NCBI GenBank assembly: GCA_011088105.1
Contig: JAALKI010000017.1
Coordinates: forward strand, 1 to 56,956
DNA length: 56,956 bases
Origin: Nitrospirota bacterium
GTDB lineage: Bacteria; Nitrospirota; Nitrospiria; Nitrospirales; UBA8639
Direction of reading: 5' to 3'
Below, one piece after another: positions 15,896-24,838 of the stretch. The translations under genes were made by a program, and so were the position numbers. The notes beneath the pieces are model-generated. The model worked only from the letters and a program-made list of their open reading frames with translations, ran no database searches and was not told the DNA's origin. The number at the start of each line of letters is the position of its first letter. Position 1 is the stretch's first letter.

Positions 15896-17254
15896 TTAGG
15901 CGCGTGGTTCGTCAGGTATATAGTCGATGGAAATACCTTCAAGTTCCCCTGTCTCAAGAACATGTACAGTTTTTCCTGTCACATCTGTGGTAATGGTACC
16001 GGAGGCAATAATACTTTCGTCAATTGTGACATCTCTTCTGACTTCATGCCGATCAATCAACCGACGATCCGCAGCGGATACTTCGGCTCCATTTTTGGGA
16101 AAATAAGAATACCGTTCCCATAAGACAGAGTTTCGAATTGTTGAATTTTTCTCGACAATCCATCCATCTCCAATAATGGCGTAAGGCCCTAGCTTGACTC
16201 CGGGTTCAATAACACAGTCATTGCCAATCACGACGGGTGGATGAATATCTACCGTAGAAAAGTCAATCGAAACATTTGTGCCTAAGTATCCCCATAGAAG
16301 TTTTTCATAAGGAAGCGCAACATTGATTCTACCATCAAGCAAGTGCTGATTAACTTTTAAGTAATCTCGCTTGTTGCCAACGTCAAACCATCCTCCATCA
16401 TATTGGATAGCCCACAGAAGGTAGTCTTTGGGGAGCTTTATATAGGGGAGCTTGCCCAGCATTGCGGGGAAGACGTGCTTTCCAAAGTCGTAAAAAGGGT
16501 TTTCCAGCTCAGCTTTTGCGTCGGTTCTGACTTTATCGATTGTTTTCAGCAAGTCCATTTCAATCATATAAATTGAGGCGTTTGTGAGATTACTAGGAGA
16601 ATTTTGGTCTTTTTCAATAAATTGCTCAATTTGTCCTGACTGACTTATGAGTCCTTTATTTTGATCAGGTGACTTCAATACTACTGTTCCAAAGTCTTTT
16701 TTCCTGTTTTCCGCAACTTGGGTAACTACCATAGTTATGGCTGCCCCCATCTTGCGGTGTGTGGCATACATCTCTTCTAACAAATCTGAATCAAAGTTGG
16801 TGACAATATCTCCACTTGGCGCAAGAATGGTTGACCCCGTGAACTCACTAATTGTTGAAGGATTTTTTTCTGGATCGAGTTGTTTGGTGTTTACTCCAAG
16901 TGCTTGTTTGCATACTGCACCTAGTGTGCCTGTTGGTGTATCTTCTTCGAGGTATTTTAGATCAATCCCAAATCGACTTCCGTTTCCAAAATGACGTTTT
17001 ATCGTTTCAGCTAACACACAGATGTTCATTGAAACGTCTGTGATCCCTGACTCAATCATTCGCTGAATCCAAACTTCTGCAATAGGGACTTTCCCTCCAA
17101 GGGGAAAGAGCGGTTTAGGTAAGTGGTGCGTGGTCAGAGGATCGAGGCGTCTACCAAGGCCTGCGCCTAGAATGGTTCCTCGTAAGTTTGTTTGGATTCT
17201 AGAGGAATGTCCCCAAGAATTGCTCAAGAAACTATCTGAAAAATGAATCGGCAT
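15896..17254 (-). CDS. Sugar-phosphate nucleotidyltransferase with LbH tail
   Basis: A 452-residue protein of the NDP-sugar pyrophosphorylase family. Near residue 28 is the nucleotide-binding loop TILGAGLGRRLDPLTTHHLP followed by KPLFPLGGK, a variant of the usual G.G.G.RL.PLT...PKPL. TILAPSGDIVTNFD corresponds to the segment with the metal-binding Asp, and WFDVGNKRDYL to the substrate-binding 'DvGtp.dy'. Residues about 340-400 read as hexapeptide repeats of a left-handed beta-helix (VVIGNDCVIEPGVKLGPYAI). It therefore resembles mannose-1-phosphate guanylyltransferase/GlmU-like enzymes, but the sugar cannot be told. About 40 residues precede the fold, so a later start is possible. It is not linked to other polysaccharide genes. 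Confidence 0.75.
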   Translation of the reverse strand: MPIHFSDSFLSNSWGHSSRIQTNLRGTILGAGLGRRLDPLTTHHLPKPLFPLGGKVPIAEVWIQRMIESGITDVSMNICVLAETIKRHFGNGSRFGIDLKYLEEDTPTGTLGAVCKQALGVNTKQLDPEKNPSTISEFTGSTILAPSGDIVTNFDSDLLEEMYATHRKMGAAITMVVTQVAENRKKDFGTVVLKSPDQNKGLISQSGQIEQFIEKDQNSPSNLTNASIYMIEMDLLKTIDKVRTDAKAELENPFYDFGKHVFPAMLGKLPYIKLPKDYLLWAIQYDGGWFDVGNKRDYLKVNQHLLDGRINVALPYEKLLWGYLGTNVSIDFSTVDIHPPVVIGNDCVIEPGVKLGPYAIIGDGWIVEKNSTIRNSVLWERYSYFPKNGAEVSAADRRLIDRHEVRRDVTIDESIIASGTITTDVTGKTVHVLETGELEGISIDYIPDEPRA

Positions 17255-17330
17255 GAGAAGTCTCTTTGAGCGTATTGGGCGCTAGGAATCAGAAGTTTCC
17301 TTTAGGGTGAGGCAACATCCTTAATAGTGT

Positions 17331-17501
17331 CTAATCCTGTGCCCCGCCTTGAAGATAGCCGAGCCCAATTTTTAAGGCTCGTCGGGTGACTTCACTCCAA
17401 CGGGCTTCGGGGTATTCTGCAAGAATTTTCGCCACCTTGGCGTCTTGGATGTCGAGGTCTTTGACTTTGATGATGCCGTCTTCAATTTTGACTTCGGCCA
17501 C
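17331..17501 (-). CDS. Small conserved-looking protein, unknown function
   Basis: A 56-residue protein read from a GTG at 17501, chosen because a strong ribosome-binding site (GGAAGGAG) lies six bases upstream. The open frame extends to 17684 but the earlier residues look untranslated. The sequence is charged (VAEVKIEDGIIKVKDLDIQD), ends ALKIGLGYLQGGAQD, and has the short beta-strand plus helix pattern of small DNA-binding or antitoxin-like proteins. No family is recognised and no toxin partner is adjacent. Confidence 0.5.
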   Translation of the reverse strand: MAEVKIEDGIIKVKDLDIQDAKVAKILAEYPEARWSEVTRRALKIGLGYLQGGAQD

Positions 17502-17668
17502 AATGCACTCCTTCCTTCTGTATGATCTGATACCAGTGACGTATTTGCGTTCATCGGGAAGATAGGGTAGCATTTTCCTTAGGGCGCTTTCTAATGGTTC
17601 AGCCATGAAATCAGGGGCGTGGTGTTGAGGAAGGCAGCAGTTAACCGTAGGACATGGTGAGGCGAACG

Positions 17669-18241
17669 ATGAATGTTCAGACAAAGACTTTCAAGATCTC
17701 TTTGATATGGGTGGGGTGTATATTCGGGATACTGGTTGGGCTAACGGGGTGTGGTGGTGCGCCTGATTGGGTTTCAGAAGGCTCTGGCATTCTGAATACA
17801 GAAGATGAACAAGTTCTGTATGGCGTGGGGTCTGTGGTTGGGGTCCGGAACGAACCATTGGCTTGGGAAACTGCAGAAAATCGTGCTCGTGCAGAACTTG
17901 CCAAAAGCGTGAAAGCCTATACGGCATATTTAATGCGTGACTATGTGACTTCGACGGGTACTGGAGATATTCTACAATCGACTGAAGCGCAGAACATCGA
18001 GCGAGCTGTCAAAACCTTAACGACGGTGACACTGCGTGACGTCCGTCCAGTTGGTCGGTATAAAGATGAAGAGCGTGTTGCCTATTATGTTTTGGTCAAA
18101 ATGTCTCTGAAGGAAACGCAAGACATGCTCGAACAGGCAGACGAACTCGATCCACCAGTCAGAGATTTTGCTCGAGACCATGGCGAACGCGTCTTCAAAG
18201 AATTGGAAGCAGAAGAAGCCAAACGCCGTGTGACTCCATAA
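17669..18241 (+). CDS. LPP20-family lipoprotein
   Basis: A 190-residue exported lipoprotein. The signal peptide ends in a lipobox, VGLTGC, with the lipidated Cys near residue 28. APDWVSEGSG and LYGVGSVVGV are the opening of the LPP20 domain, followed by AWETAENRARAELAKSV (the family's 'A...A...a...la'). I chose the ATG at 17669 because GGTGAGG lies six bases upstream; an ATG at 17654 adds five residues. First gene of a four-gene lipoprotein operon. In other Gram-negatives, LPP20 proteins occur with LpoB- and COG3014-type proteins, suggesting a joint role at the envelope. The precise function is unknown. Confidence 0.8.
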   Translation: MNVQTKTFKISLIWVGCIFGILVGLTGCGGAPDWVSEGSGILNTEDEQVLYGVGSVVGVRNEPLAWETAENRARAELAKSVKAYTAYLMRDYVTSTGTGDILQSTEAQNIERAVKTLTTVTLRDVRPVGRYKDEERVAYYVLVKMSLKETQDMLEQADELDPPVRDFARDHGERVFKELEAEEAKRRVTP

Positions 18242-18259
18242 GATGTAGGTGAGACCACT

Positions 18260-18874
18260 ATGAAACCATTTGCCATTGTTGTGCTGTCAGTCTGTATTGG
18301 AACGGTGCTTATCGGAATGCCTGGCTGTGGATCCGGCAAACGGGTCACACGTGTGGAGACCGGATTAGAGACGGATTTTAGCGGCCGGTGGAATGACACG
18401 GATTCGCAGAAAGTCGCGGAAAAAATGATCAGTGAAATGCTGAAACGGTCCTGGCTTCAGACGTTCACGCAATCTCAAGGGACGCAACCCGTCGTGATTG
18501 TTGGAACGATCCTCAATCGCACCCATGAACATATCAATGTACAGACATTTGTTACAGACCTTGAACGTGAGATGACAAACAGTCAGCAGGTGACATTTGT
18601 GGCTGATAAAGGCGAACGGCAGGAGGTGCGAGAGGAACGGCGTGATCAGGCGGTCCATGCGCTGGAATCCACACAAAAAGTCCCAGGGCGTGAGGTTGGC
18701 GCCGATTATATGATGAAAGGCCAGATTTCCTCCATCCAAGACGAGGCCGATGGTATTAAGTCCGTATTCTATCAAGTTGACCTGGAATTGATTGATCTGG
18801 CCAACAATGTGAAATCGTGGTACGGCCAGCATAAAATTAAAAAAGTTATTGAGCGGGAACGCACGCTCTTTTAG
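18260..18874 (+). CDS. LpoB-like penicillin-binding-protein activator
   Basis: A 204-residue lipoprotein with signal peptide and lipobox (IGMPGC, Cys near residue 23). The mature part has the LpoB/CsgG-like anticodon-binding-like fold: FSGRWNDTDSQKVAEKMISE, then PVVIVGTILNRTHEHINVQT, VGADYMMKGQISSI and VDLELIDLANNVKSW. In E. coli, LpoB is an outer-membrane lipoprotein that activates the peptidoglycan synthase PBP1b. Here the partner is not encoded nearby. It follows the LPP20 gene by 18 bases and precedes the COG3014 gene by 14, so co-transcription is very likely. The name rests on fold-level resemblance; activation of a PBP is not shown. Confidence 0.75.
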   Translation: MKPFAIVVLSVCIGTVLIGMPGCGSGKRVTRVETGLETDFSGRWNDTDSQKVAEKMISEMLKRSWLQTFTQSQGTQPVVIVGTILNRTHEHINVQTFVTDLEREMTNSQQVTFVADKGERQEVREERRDQAVHALESTQKVPGREVGADYMMKGQISSIQDEADGIKSVFYQVDLELIDLANNVKSWYGQHKIKKVIERERTLF

Positions 18875-18888
18875 CGTCATGTGTTTCT

Positions 18889-20415
18889 GTGCAAGTGTCT
18901 TGTCCCGTCTGGGCCCATCGTCAGGTTAACGTCTGGCCGCCTGTGATTTTCCAAACCTGTCGTTCTGCGGTGTCTGCCCTGTGCGTTCGGCTCCCTCGAA
19001 TTCGGTGGTTGCTCCTTTTCATCTCAATGCTGTGTGTCACGTCCTGTGGCATAAGATCCCAGCATTATCCCACGCTTGAAACAAGCCTTCGTCAAGGCAA
19101 TCCCGAACGAGCCGTCAAGATTGTTGAAGCGGCCAAGGAAACATATGGATCCCAGAGCCGGTTATTGTATTTGATGGATCGGGGCATGACCTTGCATCTC
19201 GCTGGGCACTACCATGAAAGCAACAAGGCCTTGGAAGAAGCCGATGCTCTGATTGGTGATCTCTATACGCGGCATCTCAGAAACGAAGTGTCGGCTCTCT
19301 TGCTCAACGATTTGCAGTTGCCGTTTAGAGGAGAACCTTATGAACAGGTCATGGTCAATGTCGTGAAAGCCCTTAACTATGGCGTGTTAGGCGATTTTGA
19401 GGAAGCGCTAGTTGAGGCACGAAAAATTGATCACCGTCTGAATGTCTTGACGGATTCTGTCGATCCTGAGGATTACCATGAAGATCCCTTTGCGCGTTAC
19501 CTCACTGGGCTTTTATATGAAACCGCAGGGGATTTGCCCAATGCCTTGATTGCGTATGAAAAATCATACACGGCGTATACACAAGCAAGCTCATGGTTAG
19601 GGATGACGCCCCCGCAAGTGTTGCGTCAGGATTTATTGCGAGTCACGAAGATGCTGCATTTGGATCAGGAGCATGAAGCCTATCGTCAGGCCTTTCAGGA
19701 TCTTCCCGCGCCCCAAGAAATGTCGGGAATGGCTAGGGCGCAACTCGTGGTGATCAGTCTGAATGGACGGGCGCCGTACCTTGAGGATACATTTGTTGAT
19801 GTGCCCATTAGCATGGATGCGCTGAACCTGCTCGCCACAACGAAATCGCTCAACTCCCCTCGGCGTTCCCGAAAACAGGCCCTCCTGTATGGCATTCATG
19901 GTCATATTGTCCGCATCGGGGTGCCGAAACTGATTCCTCAAAAGACCAAGGTTCGATCAAGCACGGTGCGAATGGTAAGCGCGGACAGCACTCGTGAGGA
20001 ACAGACACAACGAGTCTATAATGGAGCGGCCACAGCTAAGAAAAACCTTGATGATCGTTATGCGGGTCTGGTTGTGAAGGCCGTGGCTCGGGCTGCGGGG
20101 AAAATGGCTGCGGCCGAAGGAATAGGGATTGGGGCTGGGGCAGCAGTGGATAAAGAATCTAAAGATCTTGTGAGAGCGATTGTGAGCGCCATCGCTCGTA
20201 TATTTGTGCTAGCGTCAGAAGAGTCGGACAAACGGAGTTGGCGCACCTTGCCTGATGAAATTCAAGTGGCACGATTCTGGCTGCCTGCGGGTCCTTATAT
20301 GTTACAGTTTCAATCCGTTGATCGGAATGGGCAGCCTTTGGGCGTTCAATCTCAATGGCCTGTGACCCTCGAACCTGGTCAGGTTCGCCTTATCACCAAA
20401 CGAGTGGTCTTTTAG
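18889..20415 (+). CDS. COG3014-family lipoprotein with TPR-like helices
   Basis: A 508-residue COG3014-type protein. A hydrophobic segment (RWLLLFISMLCVTSCG) ends in a lipobox Cys about residue 52 from the GTG at 18889. A GTG at 18970 would give a more normal signal length. Helical repeats follow, with ALNYGVLGDFEEALVEARKI and FARYLTGLLYETAGDLPNAL reading like TPRs. Then comes a conserved region with VKAVARAAGKMAAAEG, and the end ARFWLPAGPYMLQF is typical of the family. One base separates it from the next LPP20 gene. The family co-occurs with LPP20 and LpoB-like lipoproteins, so an envelope complex is inferred; its activity is unknown. Confidence 0.75.
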   Translation: MQVSCPVWAHRQVNVWPPVIFQTCRSAVSALCVRLPRIRWLLLFISMLCVTSCGIRSQHYPTLETSLRQGNPERAVKIVEAAKETYGSQSRLLYLMDRGMTLHLAGHYHESNKALEEADALIGDLYTRHLRNEVSALLLNDLQLPFRGEPYEQVMVNVVKALNYGVLGDFEEALVEARKIDHRLNVLTDSVDPEDYHEDPFARYLTGLLYETAGDLPNALIAYEKSYTAYTQASSWLGMTPPQVLRQDLLRVTKMLHLDQEHEAYRQAFQDLPAPQEMSGMARAQLVVISLNGRAPYLEDTFVDVPISMDALNLLATTKSLNSPRRSRKQALLYGIHGHIVRIGVPKLIPQKTKVRSSTVRMVSADSTREEQTQRVYNGAATAKKNLDDRYAGLVVKAVARAAGKMAAAEGIGIGAGAAVDKESKDLVRAIVSAIARIFVLASEESDKRSWRTLPDEIQVARFWLPAGPYMLQFQSVDRNGQPLGVQSQWPVTLEPGQVRLITKRVVF

Positions 20416-20416
20416 C

Positions 20417-21553
20417 ATGATGGCATTGGGGGCCATACAGCGAGTGGGGGTGGGATGCCTTCTTCTTGTTTATCTCTTGGTCTCTGTGGGGTGTGTCCTT
20501 GGGGGGCCTGCTGAACCTCCGAAGTGGGCCAGGATGGGCAGCACTCCTGAATACCCAGCCGACCGCTATCTTCTTGGTGTGGGAGAGGCCGACACGCAGT
20601 CAGTTGCCGAACGGCGTGCCTATGCCGCGGTGGCAAAAATTTTTCAGGCTAGAGTTCAAAACCAATCGCAGGATCAAGAATCGTATCGGCTTTCAGAAAC
20701 GGAAGACAGCAATTCGCATGTTCGCACATTGACTGTCGATTCTGTTACGCACGTTACCACCGACAAAGTATTAGCGCATGTCCACATTTTGGACCGTTGG
20801 ACCAATTCAGATCATAGCCGATCATTTGTGTTAGCAGGAATTGACCGTGCCAAAGCGGAACAGGCGCTTCTCGAACGAATAGCGGACTATGATCATGACG
20901 TCAAAACAATTGTCGAACAAGCCAAGCAGGGTTTTGATCAGTTGGACCATGTGCGGAATCTGCAACGTGCGCTCAAGATCCTTATGCTTCGAGAAACGGA
21001 TAATGCTGATCTGCGAGTCATTCGAGACAGTGGGACTGGCGTCCCAGCGCCATATCAGATCGTAGCGTTATCCAACCAATTATCGCAGATCTTCAGTCGA
21101 CAGTTCTTGCTGCAAGTTTTCGTTTCAGGCGATCAATCTGAAGCCTTACGCATAGCGGTGGTGAAAGGCCTCACGCGGCATGGATTCAAGGTAATAGGGG
21201 ATGATCAACCTGGAATCCTTCCCGATAGCGCTGTGTCGTCCACACAGGAGAAACCACATGTCGTCATTGAAGGCAGAAGCCGTCTGTGGGATGTTGAACT
21301 GCCGGATCCGCTCTTTCATTACGTTCGATGGTGTGGAGAATTCAAAATTTTGGATGCTGCCACAAATCGGATTATTGGGGTCGCATCGGATTCCGGACGT
21401 GAAGGGCATGTGACCGGAGAGGCTGCGAGGGTCAGAGCGGCACAGACGATGCAAGAACGATTAGTGGCCCAAGTCACGGCTCTAGTGTCAACGAACATGG
21501 TCGACGATCAGCCCTCCCACCATGGTTCTTTGGGCACCGGTTGTCCAGAGTAA
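20417..21553 (+). CDS. LPP20-domain lipoprotein, long form
   Basis: A 378-residue lipoprotein with lipobox LVSVGC (Cys near residue 26). The LPP20 domain covers about residues 30-150: PPKWARMG, DRYLLGVGEAD, AERRAYAAVAKIF and WTNSDHSRSFVLAGIDRAKA. The C-terminal half, from about 215, has a second domain with FLLQVFVSGDQSEALRIAVV and HGFKVIGDD. That resembles repeats of a CsgG/FlgO-like alpha/beta fold, though weakly. It closes the four-gene operon, one base after the COG3014 stop. Having two LPP20 proteins of different size in one operon is notable. Confidence 0.7.
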   Translation: MMALGAIQRVGVGCLLLVYLLVSVGCVLGGPAEPPKWARMGSTPEYPADRYLLGVGEADTQSVAERRAYAAVAKIFQARVQNQSQDQESYRLSETEDSNSHVRTLTVDSVTHVTTDKVLAHVHILDRWTNSDHSRSFVLAGIDRAKAEQALLERIADYDHDVKTIVEQAKQGFDQLDHVRNLQRALKILMLRETDNADLRVIRDSGTGVPAPYQIVALSNQLSQIFSRQFLLQVFVSGDQSEALRIAVVKGLTRHGFKVIGDDQPGILPDSAVSSTQEKPHVVIEGRSRLWDVELPDPLFHYVRWCGEFKILDAATNRIIGVASDSGREGHVTGEAARVRAAQTMQERLVAQVTALVSTNMVDDQPSHHGSLGTGCPE

Positions 21554-21695
21554 GCATTGCATGTAGTTGGCCGATGATGTCTCTGTCAGAGTACATGGAT
21601 GATGAGGATACCGCGACGCATGACACATGAACCTTGAGATACACGGCTTTCCCACGCTACACTCCCCTTCCCGTTCATCGAGACATGCCTGACTT

Positions 21696-23039
21696 ATGAT
21701 GAGTTCTAATCACCAATCCATGCATGGCCAATGGTCTTCGCGGTGGATTTACATTTTGGCTGCAACCGGCGCTGCCGTCGGACTTGGGAATATTTGGAAG
21801 TTTCCCTATCTTGCGGGCGAACATGGGGGCAGTGCCTTTGTCCTCGTGTACCTTGTGTGTGTTGCGGCTATTGGGATACCTATGATGATGGCGGAAGTTA
21901 TGCTGGGCCGGCGTGGCCGTCAAAGTCCAGTCAATACCATGCGTACCTTGGCCAAGGAAGTTGGTGTGAGTTCGCAGTGGCAATGGCTGGGAATCTCTGG
22001 CACGTTAGCGGGGGTGCTCATTCTCTCCTATTACAGTGTGATTGGAGGGTGGACGCTCGCGTATATCGTGAAGTCGGCCATGGGAACATTTACCGGAGCC
22101 ACCGGAGAGGCTGCCACCAATCTCTTTGCACAATTTGTCTCTGACCCACTCACGCTCTTTTTCTGGCATACGCTTTTTCTGGTCATGACCATGGGCATCG
22201 TCGCCCGGGGGGTGCAGGGCGGTCTCGAACAAGCTGTGCGGTACCTGATGCCCTCTCTCTTTGTCTTACTCGTGGTCTTGGTTGGCTATGCGATGACCAC
22301 AGGATTCTTTACCACAGGGTTATCCTTTCTTTTTACTCCTGATTTCAGTCGTTTATCAGGAACAAGCATGTTAGCCGCTATGGGGCAAGCCTTTTTCAGT
22401 TTGAGCTTGGGCATGGGCACCATCATGATCTATGGCTCCTATGTTCCTGAAGGGACGTCTATTGCGCAAACCTCGGTTGCCATTGCGATTGCGGACTCCC
22501 TCGTCGCACTTCTTGCGGGAATGGCTATTTTCCCGATTGTGTTTTCTCAGGGCATGCAACCGGAAGCCGGACCAAGCTTAATCTTTGAAACGTTACCAGT
22601 AGCATTTGGGCATATGCCTGGGGGGCTGGCCTTTGGTGTCCTCTTTTTTATTTTGCTGCTTGTGGCAGCCTGGACATCTTCTATTTCCCTGATCGAACCA
22701 GCCGTCACCTTGTGTGTAGAAAACTTCAGAATGACTCGCCGGACTGCAGCAATCTGGTGTGGACTTTTCACGTGGGTCTTAGGTCTCGGAACGGTCTTCT
22801 CTTTCAACATCGGCGTTGAGACCACGCTGTTTGACATGACGTTTTTTGAACTTCTTGATTTTCTGACCTCCAACTTGATGCTCCCTCTTGGTGGCATTGC
22901 GCTCGCCATTTTTTCCGGATGGTTGATGACTCCTCAAGTCAGCCAATCCGAATTACAGATGCAGGATATGACGGGGTATCAGCTTTGCAAATGCTCATTC
23001 GCTTTTTGGCTCCCACTGCGGTGCTCATTGTTTTCCTGA
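21696..23039 (+). CDS. NSS-family sodium-dependent transporter, frameshifted near the end
   Basis: A neurotransmitter:sodium symporter family protein (LeuT-like). Helix 1 has the sodium/substrate signature AATGAAVGLGNIWKFPYLAG and helix 6 has AMGQAFFSLSLGMGTIMIYG, both diagnostic. Such proteins import amino acids or related compounds with Na+. The frame as read ends after 447 residues with an unnatural Cys-rich tail (CKCSFAFWLPLRC). In the next frame from about 22982 the sequence runs on as LQMLIRFLAPTAVLIVFLNA to a stop at 23057-23059, which is the expected last helix. A single missing G in CTTTGCAAATG (22983-22993) would restore YQLWQMLIRF and a 454-residue protein. Either a sequencing indel or a recent mutation. 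Confidence 0.88.
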   Translation: MMSSNHQSMHGQWSSRWIYILAATGAAVGLGNIWKFPYLAGEHGGSAFVLVYLVCVAAIGIPMMMAEVMLGRRGRQSPVNTMRTLAKEVGVSSQWQWLGISGTLAGVLILSYYSVIGGWTLAYIVKSAMGTFTGATGEAATNLFAQFVSDPLTLFFWHTLFLVMTMGIVARGVQGGLEQAVRYLMPSLFVLLVVLVGYAMTTGFFTTGLSFLFTPDFSRLSGTSMLAAMGQAFFSLSLGMGTIMIYGSYVPEGTSIAQTSVAIAIADSLVALLAGMAIFPIVFSQGMQPEAGPSLIFETLPVAFGHMPGGLAFGVLFFILLLVAAWTSSISLIEPAVTLCVENFRMTRRTAAIWCGLFTWVLGLGTVFSFNIGVETTLFDMTFFELLDFLTSNLMLPLGGIALAIFSGWLMTPQVSQSELQMQDMTGYQLCKCSFAFWLPLRCSLFS

Positions 23040-23059
23040 ATGCCGTGGGCATTTTGTAA
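22982..23059 (+). other. Out-of-frame C-terminal tail of the NSS transporter
   Basis: The last transmembrane helix of the symporter, LQMLIRFLAPTAVLIVFLNA followed by VGIL and TAA, is encoded here in the -1 frame relative to the main reading frame. Confidence 0.75.
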
Positions 23060-23103
23060 TCCTCACAATTTGGTGCTAATCGGTCTGTTCGTTTTTGCCT
23101 CTG

Positions 23104-24174
23104 CTATGGATTGTGCTGGATGGTTTCGATCATCAGACGGTGCTTCAACCCTGAAGAGACGAGGATATTTCCTGTTTCGTCGACAATAATGCCTTCCACG
23201 CCAGGCAAACGTTCGATCAAGGCCATGCCTTTTTCCGTCCCCATCACAAAAATACCGGTATCGAGTCCATCAGCCATGACGCCGGTTTTTGCCACAATCG
23301 TGACACTTTGCACATGGCGTGCGGGCCGCAATGTTTGCGGATCAAGTATATGATGGTAGCGTCGGTCATTCTTCATGAAAAATCGTTGGTAATCGCCGGC
23401 GGTTGATACCGCCTCATCTTCCAGCTCGAGTCGTGCCAGCACAACCCCAGTTTCCTCCCGAGGATGTTGAATCCCAAAGACAAACCGATGCCCGTCTGGC
23501 ATACGCCCAAACGTGGTGATGTCCCCTGATAAGGCGACCACGCCAGCTGTTGCGCCAACGTCCCGCATGGCTTGAGCGGCAAAATCAGCCGCAAAGCCCT
23601 TGCCAATACCTCCGACATCCAGTTGCATTCCAGGCTTGGCCAACAATGCCGTGCTGGCGTCCTCGTCTAATTGGACGTGGGACATCTCAAGCAATGGGAA
23701 TATATGCGCTAGTTCCTGGTCTGTCGGAATACGTCCTTGCTCACTGATATTCCAGGCTTTCACGGCGGGACCAATGGTAATGACAAATCCACCTTCGGTC
23801 CGTCGCATCATCTCGAAAGATTGTGTGAGCAGCGCCATGGTCTCTGGACTGACCGTGACGGGGGTCTTTCCCGCCGCGGCGTTAATCTGAGAAAGTTCGC
23901 TGGTGGAAATCCAGGTGCTCCACAATTCTTCCAACCTTCGAATTTCTGCCAATCCTGTCGCTACAGCTTCTTGGGCTTTCTCTGTATCGGATGCCACGGC
24001 TGTGACAAACACCAAGGTCCCCATGAGCATTTGGCTACGCTTGACCATATGAGGACGCGAAGCACAGCCAATGTTCAGGAAGAGCAGGCACCCCAAAGAG
24101 AGAACAAGCACTATTTTGACTTGGAGCTGTAACCATGGAGGAAACAATGACATTTCGGCAAACTCCTCAATCAC
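23104..24174 (-). CDS. apbE: FAD:protein FMN transferase (ApbE), lipoprotein form
   Basis: A 356-residue ApbE. These enzymes use FAD and Mg2+ to attach FMN covalently to a Thr/Ser of extracytoplasmic proteins. The lipobox FLNIGC puts the lipidated Cys at residue 37. The domain shows QMLMGTLVFVTAVA at the start, the central LDVGGIGKGFAADFAAQAMR (typically LDlGgiaKGyavD), VALSGDITTFG and VSTAGDYQRFF, HHILDPQTLRPAR, ADGLDTGIFVMG with the metal-binding Asp. It follows a lipoprotein gene by 29 bases on the minus strand. The plus-strand unit across the shared promoter region encodes an FMN-binding protein with a flavinylation motif, its probable substrate. Confidence 0.92.
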   Translation of the reverse strand: MIEEFAEMSLFPPWLQLQVKIVLVLSLGCLLFLNIGCASRPHMVKRSQMLMGTLVFVTAVASDTEKAQEAVATGLAEIRRLEELWSTWISTSELSQINAAAGKTPVTVSPETMALLTQSFEMMRRTEGGFVITIGPAVKAWNISEQGRIPTDQELAHIFPLLEMSHVQLDEDASTALLAKPGMQLDVGGIGKGFAADFAAQAMRDVGATAGVVALSGDITTFGRMPDGHRFVFGIQHPREETGVVLARLELEDEAVSTAGDYQRFFMKNDRRYHHILDPQTLRPARHVQSVTIVAKTGVMADGLDTGIFVMGTEKGMALIERLPGVEGIIVDETGNILVSSGLKHRLMIETIQHNP

Positions 24175-24203
24175 CGCATAAACATGTGAGACACTGCTTG
24201 TGA

Positions 24204-24773
24204 TTAATTTCTATAAAAATAGCGAGCTTTCGGATACGGCGCCACCGAAAACAACCGAAATGAATCAACCGGAGGATCGGGCAAGACTACATCGATTGGT
24301 TGTTCACGAAAGGCCGCATGACTATTCAGAATGTGTCGAAGTGAGGGATGTTTCTCTGAAATGTCCATCTTCACCATGCGTTGAGTCCGTGGCGTGTCCA
24401 CAGAAAATTGCCACGTACCCAAAAAGATCACACGTTCTGCAGGCACAGAGAAGGTGGAATGGAGATTGGCTTCTCCCATAAACGGACCTTCATGAATCTG
24501 GAGTCGAGACAGCTGATACCGTCCAGCTGGCAGAAGCATGCTAAATAGAGGATCGTGATCGGTCAAACGGATTCGGATACGTTCCTGTCGATCGAGATGA
24601 TAGAGATCAACAAACCGGACATGGGTGTCATAGGAGCGAGGGTTAGGCCCAATCGTCTCGATTTCAATGCCTCCTATCACAAGGGAATGGGGCTCGATGG
24701 CCTTGTTCAAAGGGTTTGCCCCCATTCCTGTACAGCCTGTCATGATGGCGAGCAACGTGCTCATGAGCCACAT
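24204..24773 (-). CDS. Putative lipoprotein upstream of apbE
   Basis: A 189-residue protein of unknown function read from an ATG at 24773 (MWLMSTLLAIMTGC), with the lipidated Cys at residue 14. The frame stays open to a TTG at 24857, but that would put translation inside the promoter region. The mature part is beta-rich: LVIGGIEIETIGPNPRSYDT, then FSMLLPAGRYQLSRLQIHEG and ERVIFLGTWQFSVDTPRTQ. This resembles a carboxypeptidase-regulatory/DUF2846-like fold but is not firmly assigned. It is the first gene of the minus-strand unit with apbE and diverges from the porin/FMN-binding unit across Fur-box-like sites. I infer an accessory role at the outer membrane. Confidence 0.6.
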   Translation of the reverse strand: MWLMSTLLAIMTGCTGMGANPLNKAIEPHSLVIGGIEIETIGPNPRSYDTHVRFVDLYHLDRQERIRIRLTDHDPLFSMLLPAGRYQLSRLQIHEGPFMGEANLHSTFSVPAERVIFLGTWQFSVDTPRTQRMVKMDISEKHPSLRHILNSHAAFREQPIDVVLPDPPVDSFRLFSVAPYPKARYFYRN

Positions 24774-24808
24774 TGGCAAAGGCAGGACGCATCTGGAACA
24801 GACAAGGG

Positions 24809-24838
24809 TTGACAAAATCCTAATGTTTAGAATATTAA
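24809..24838 (+). promoter_or_regulatory. Sigma-70-type promoter of the porin/FMN-binding unit
   Basis: A perfect -35 TTGACA at 24809-24814, an 18-base spacer and TATTAA at 24833-24838 (4 of 6 matches to TATAAT). The predicted start of transcription would be near 24845, inside the first Fur-box-like sequence and about 75 bases before the zinc-finger peptide gene. Confidence 0.55.
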
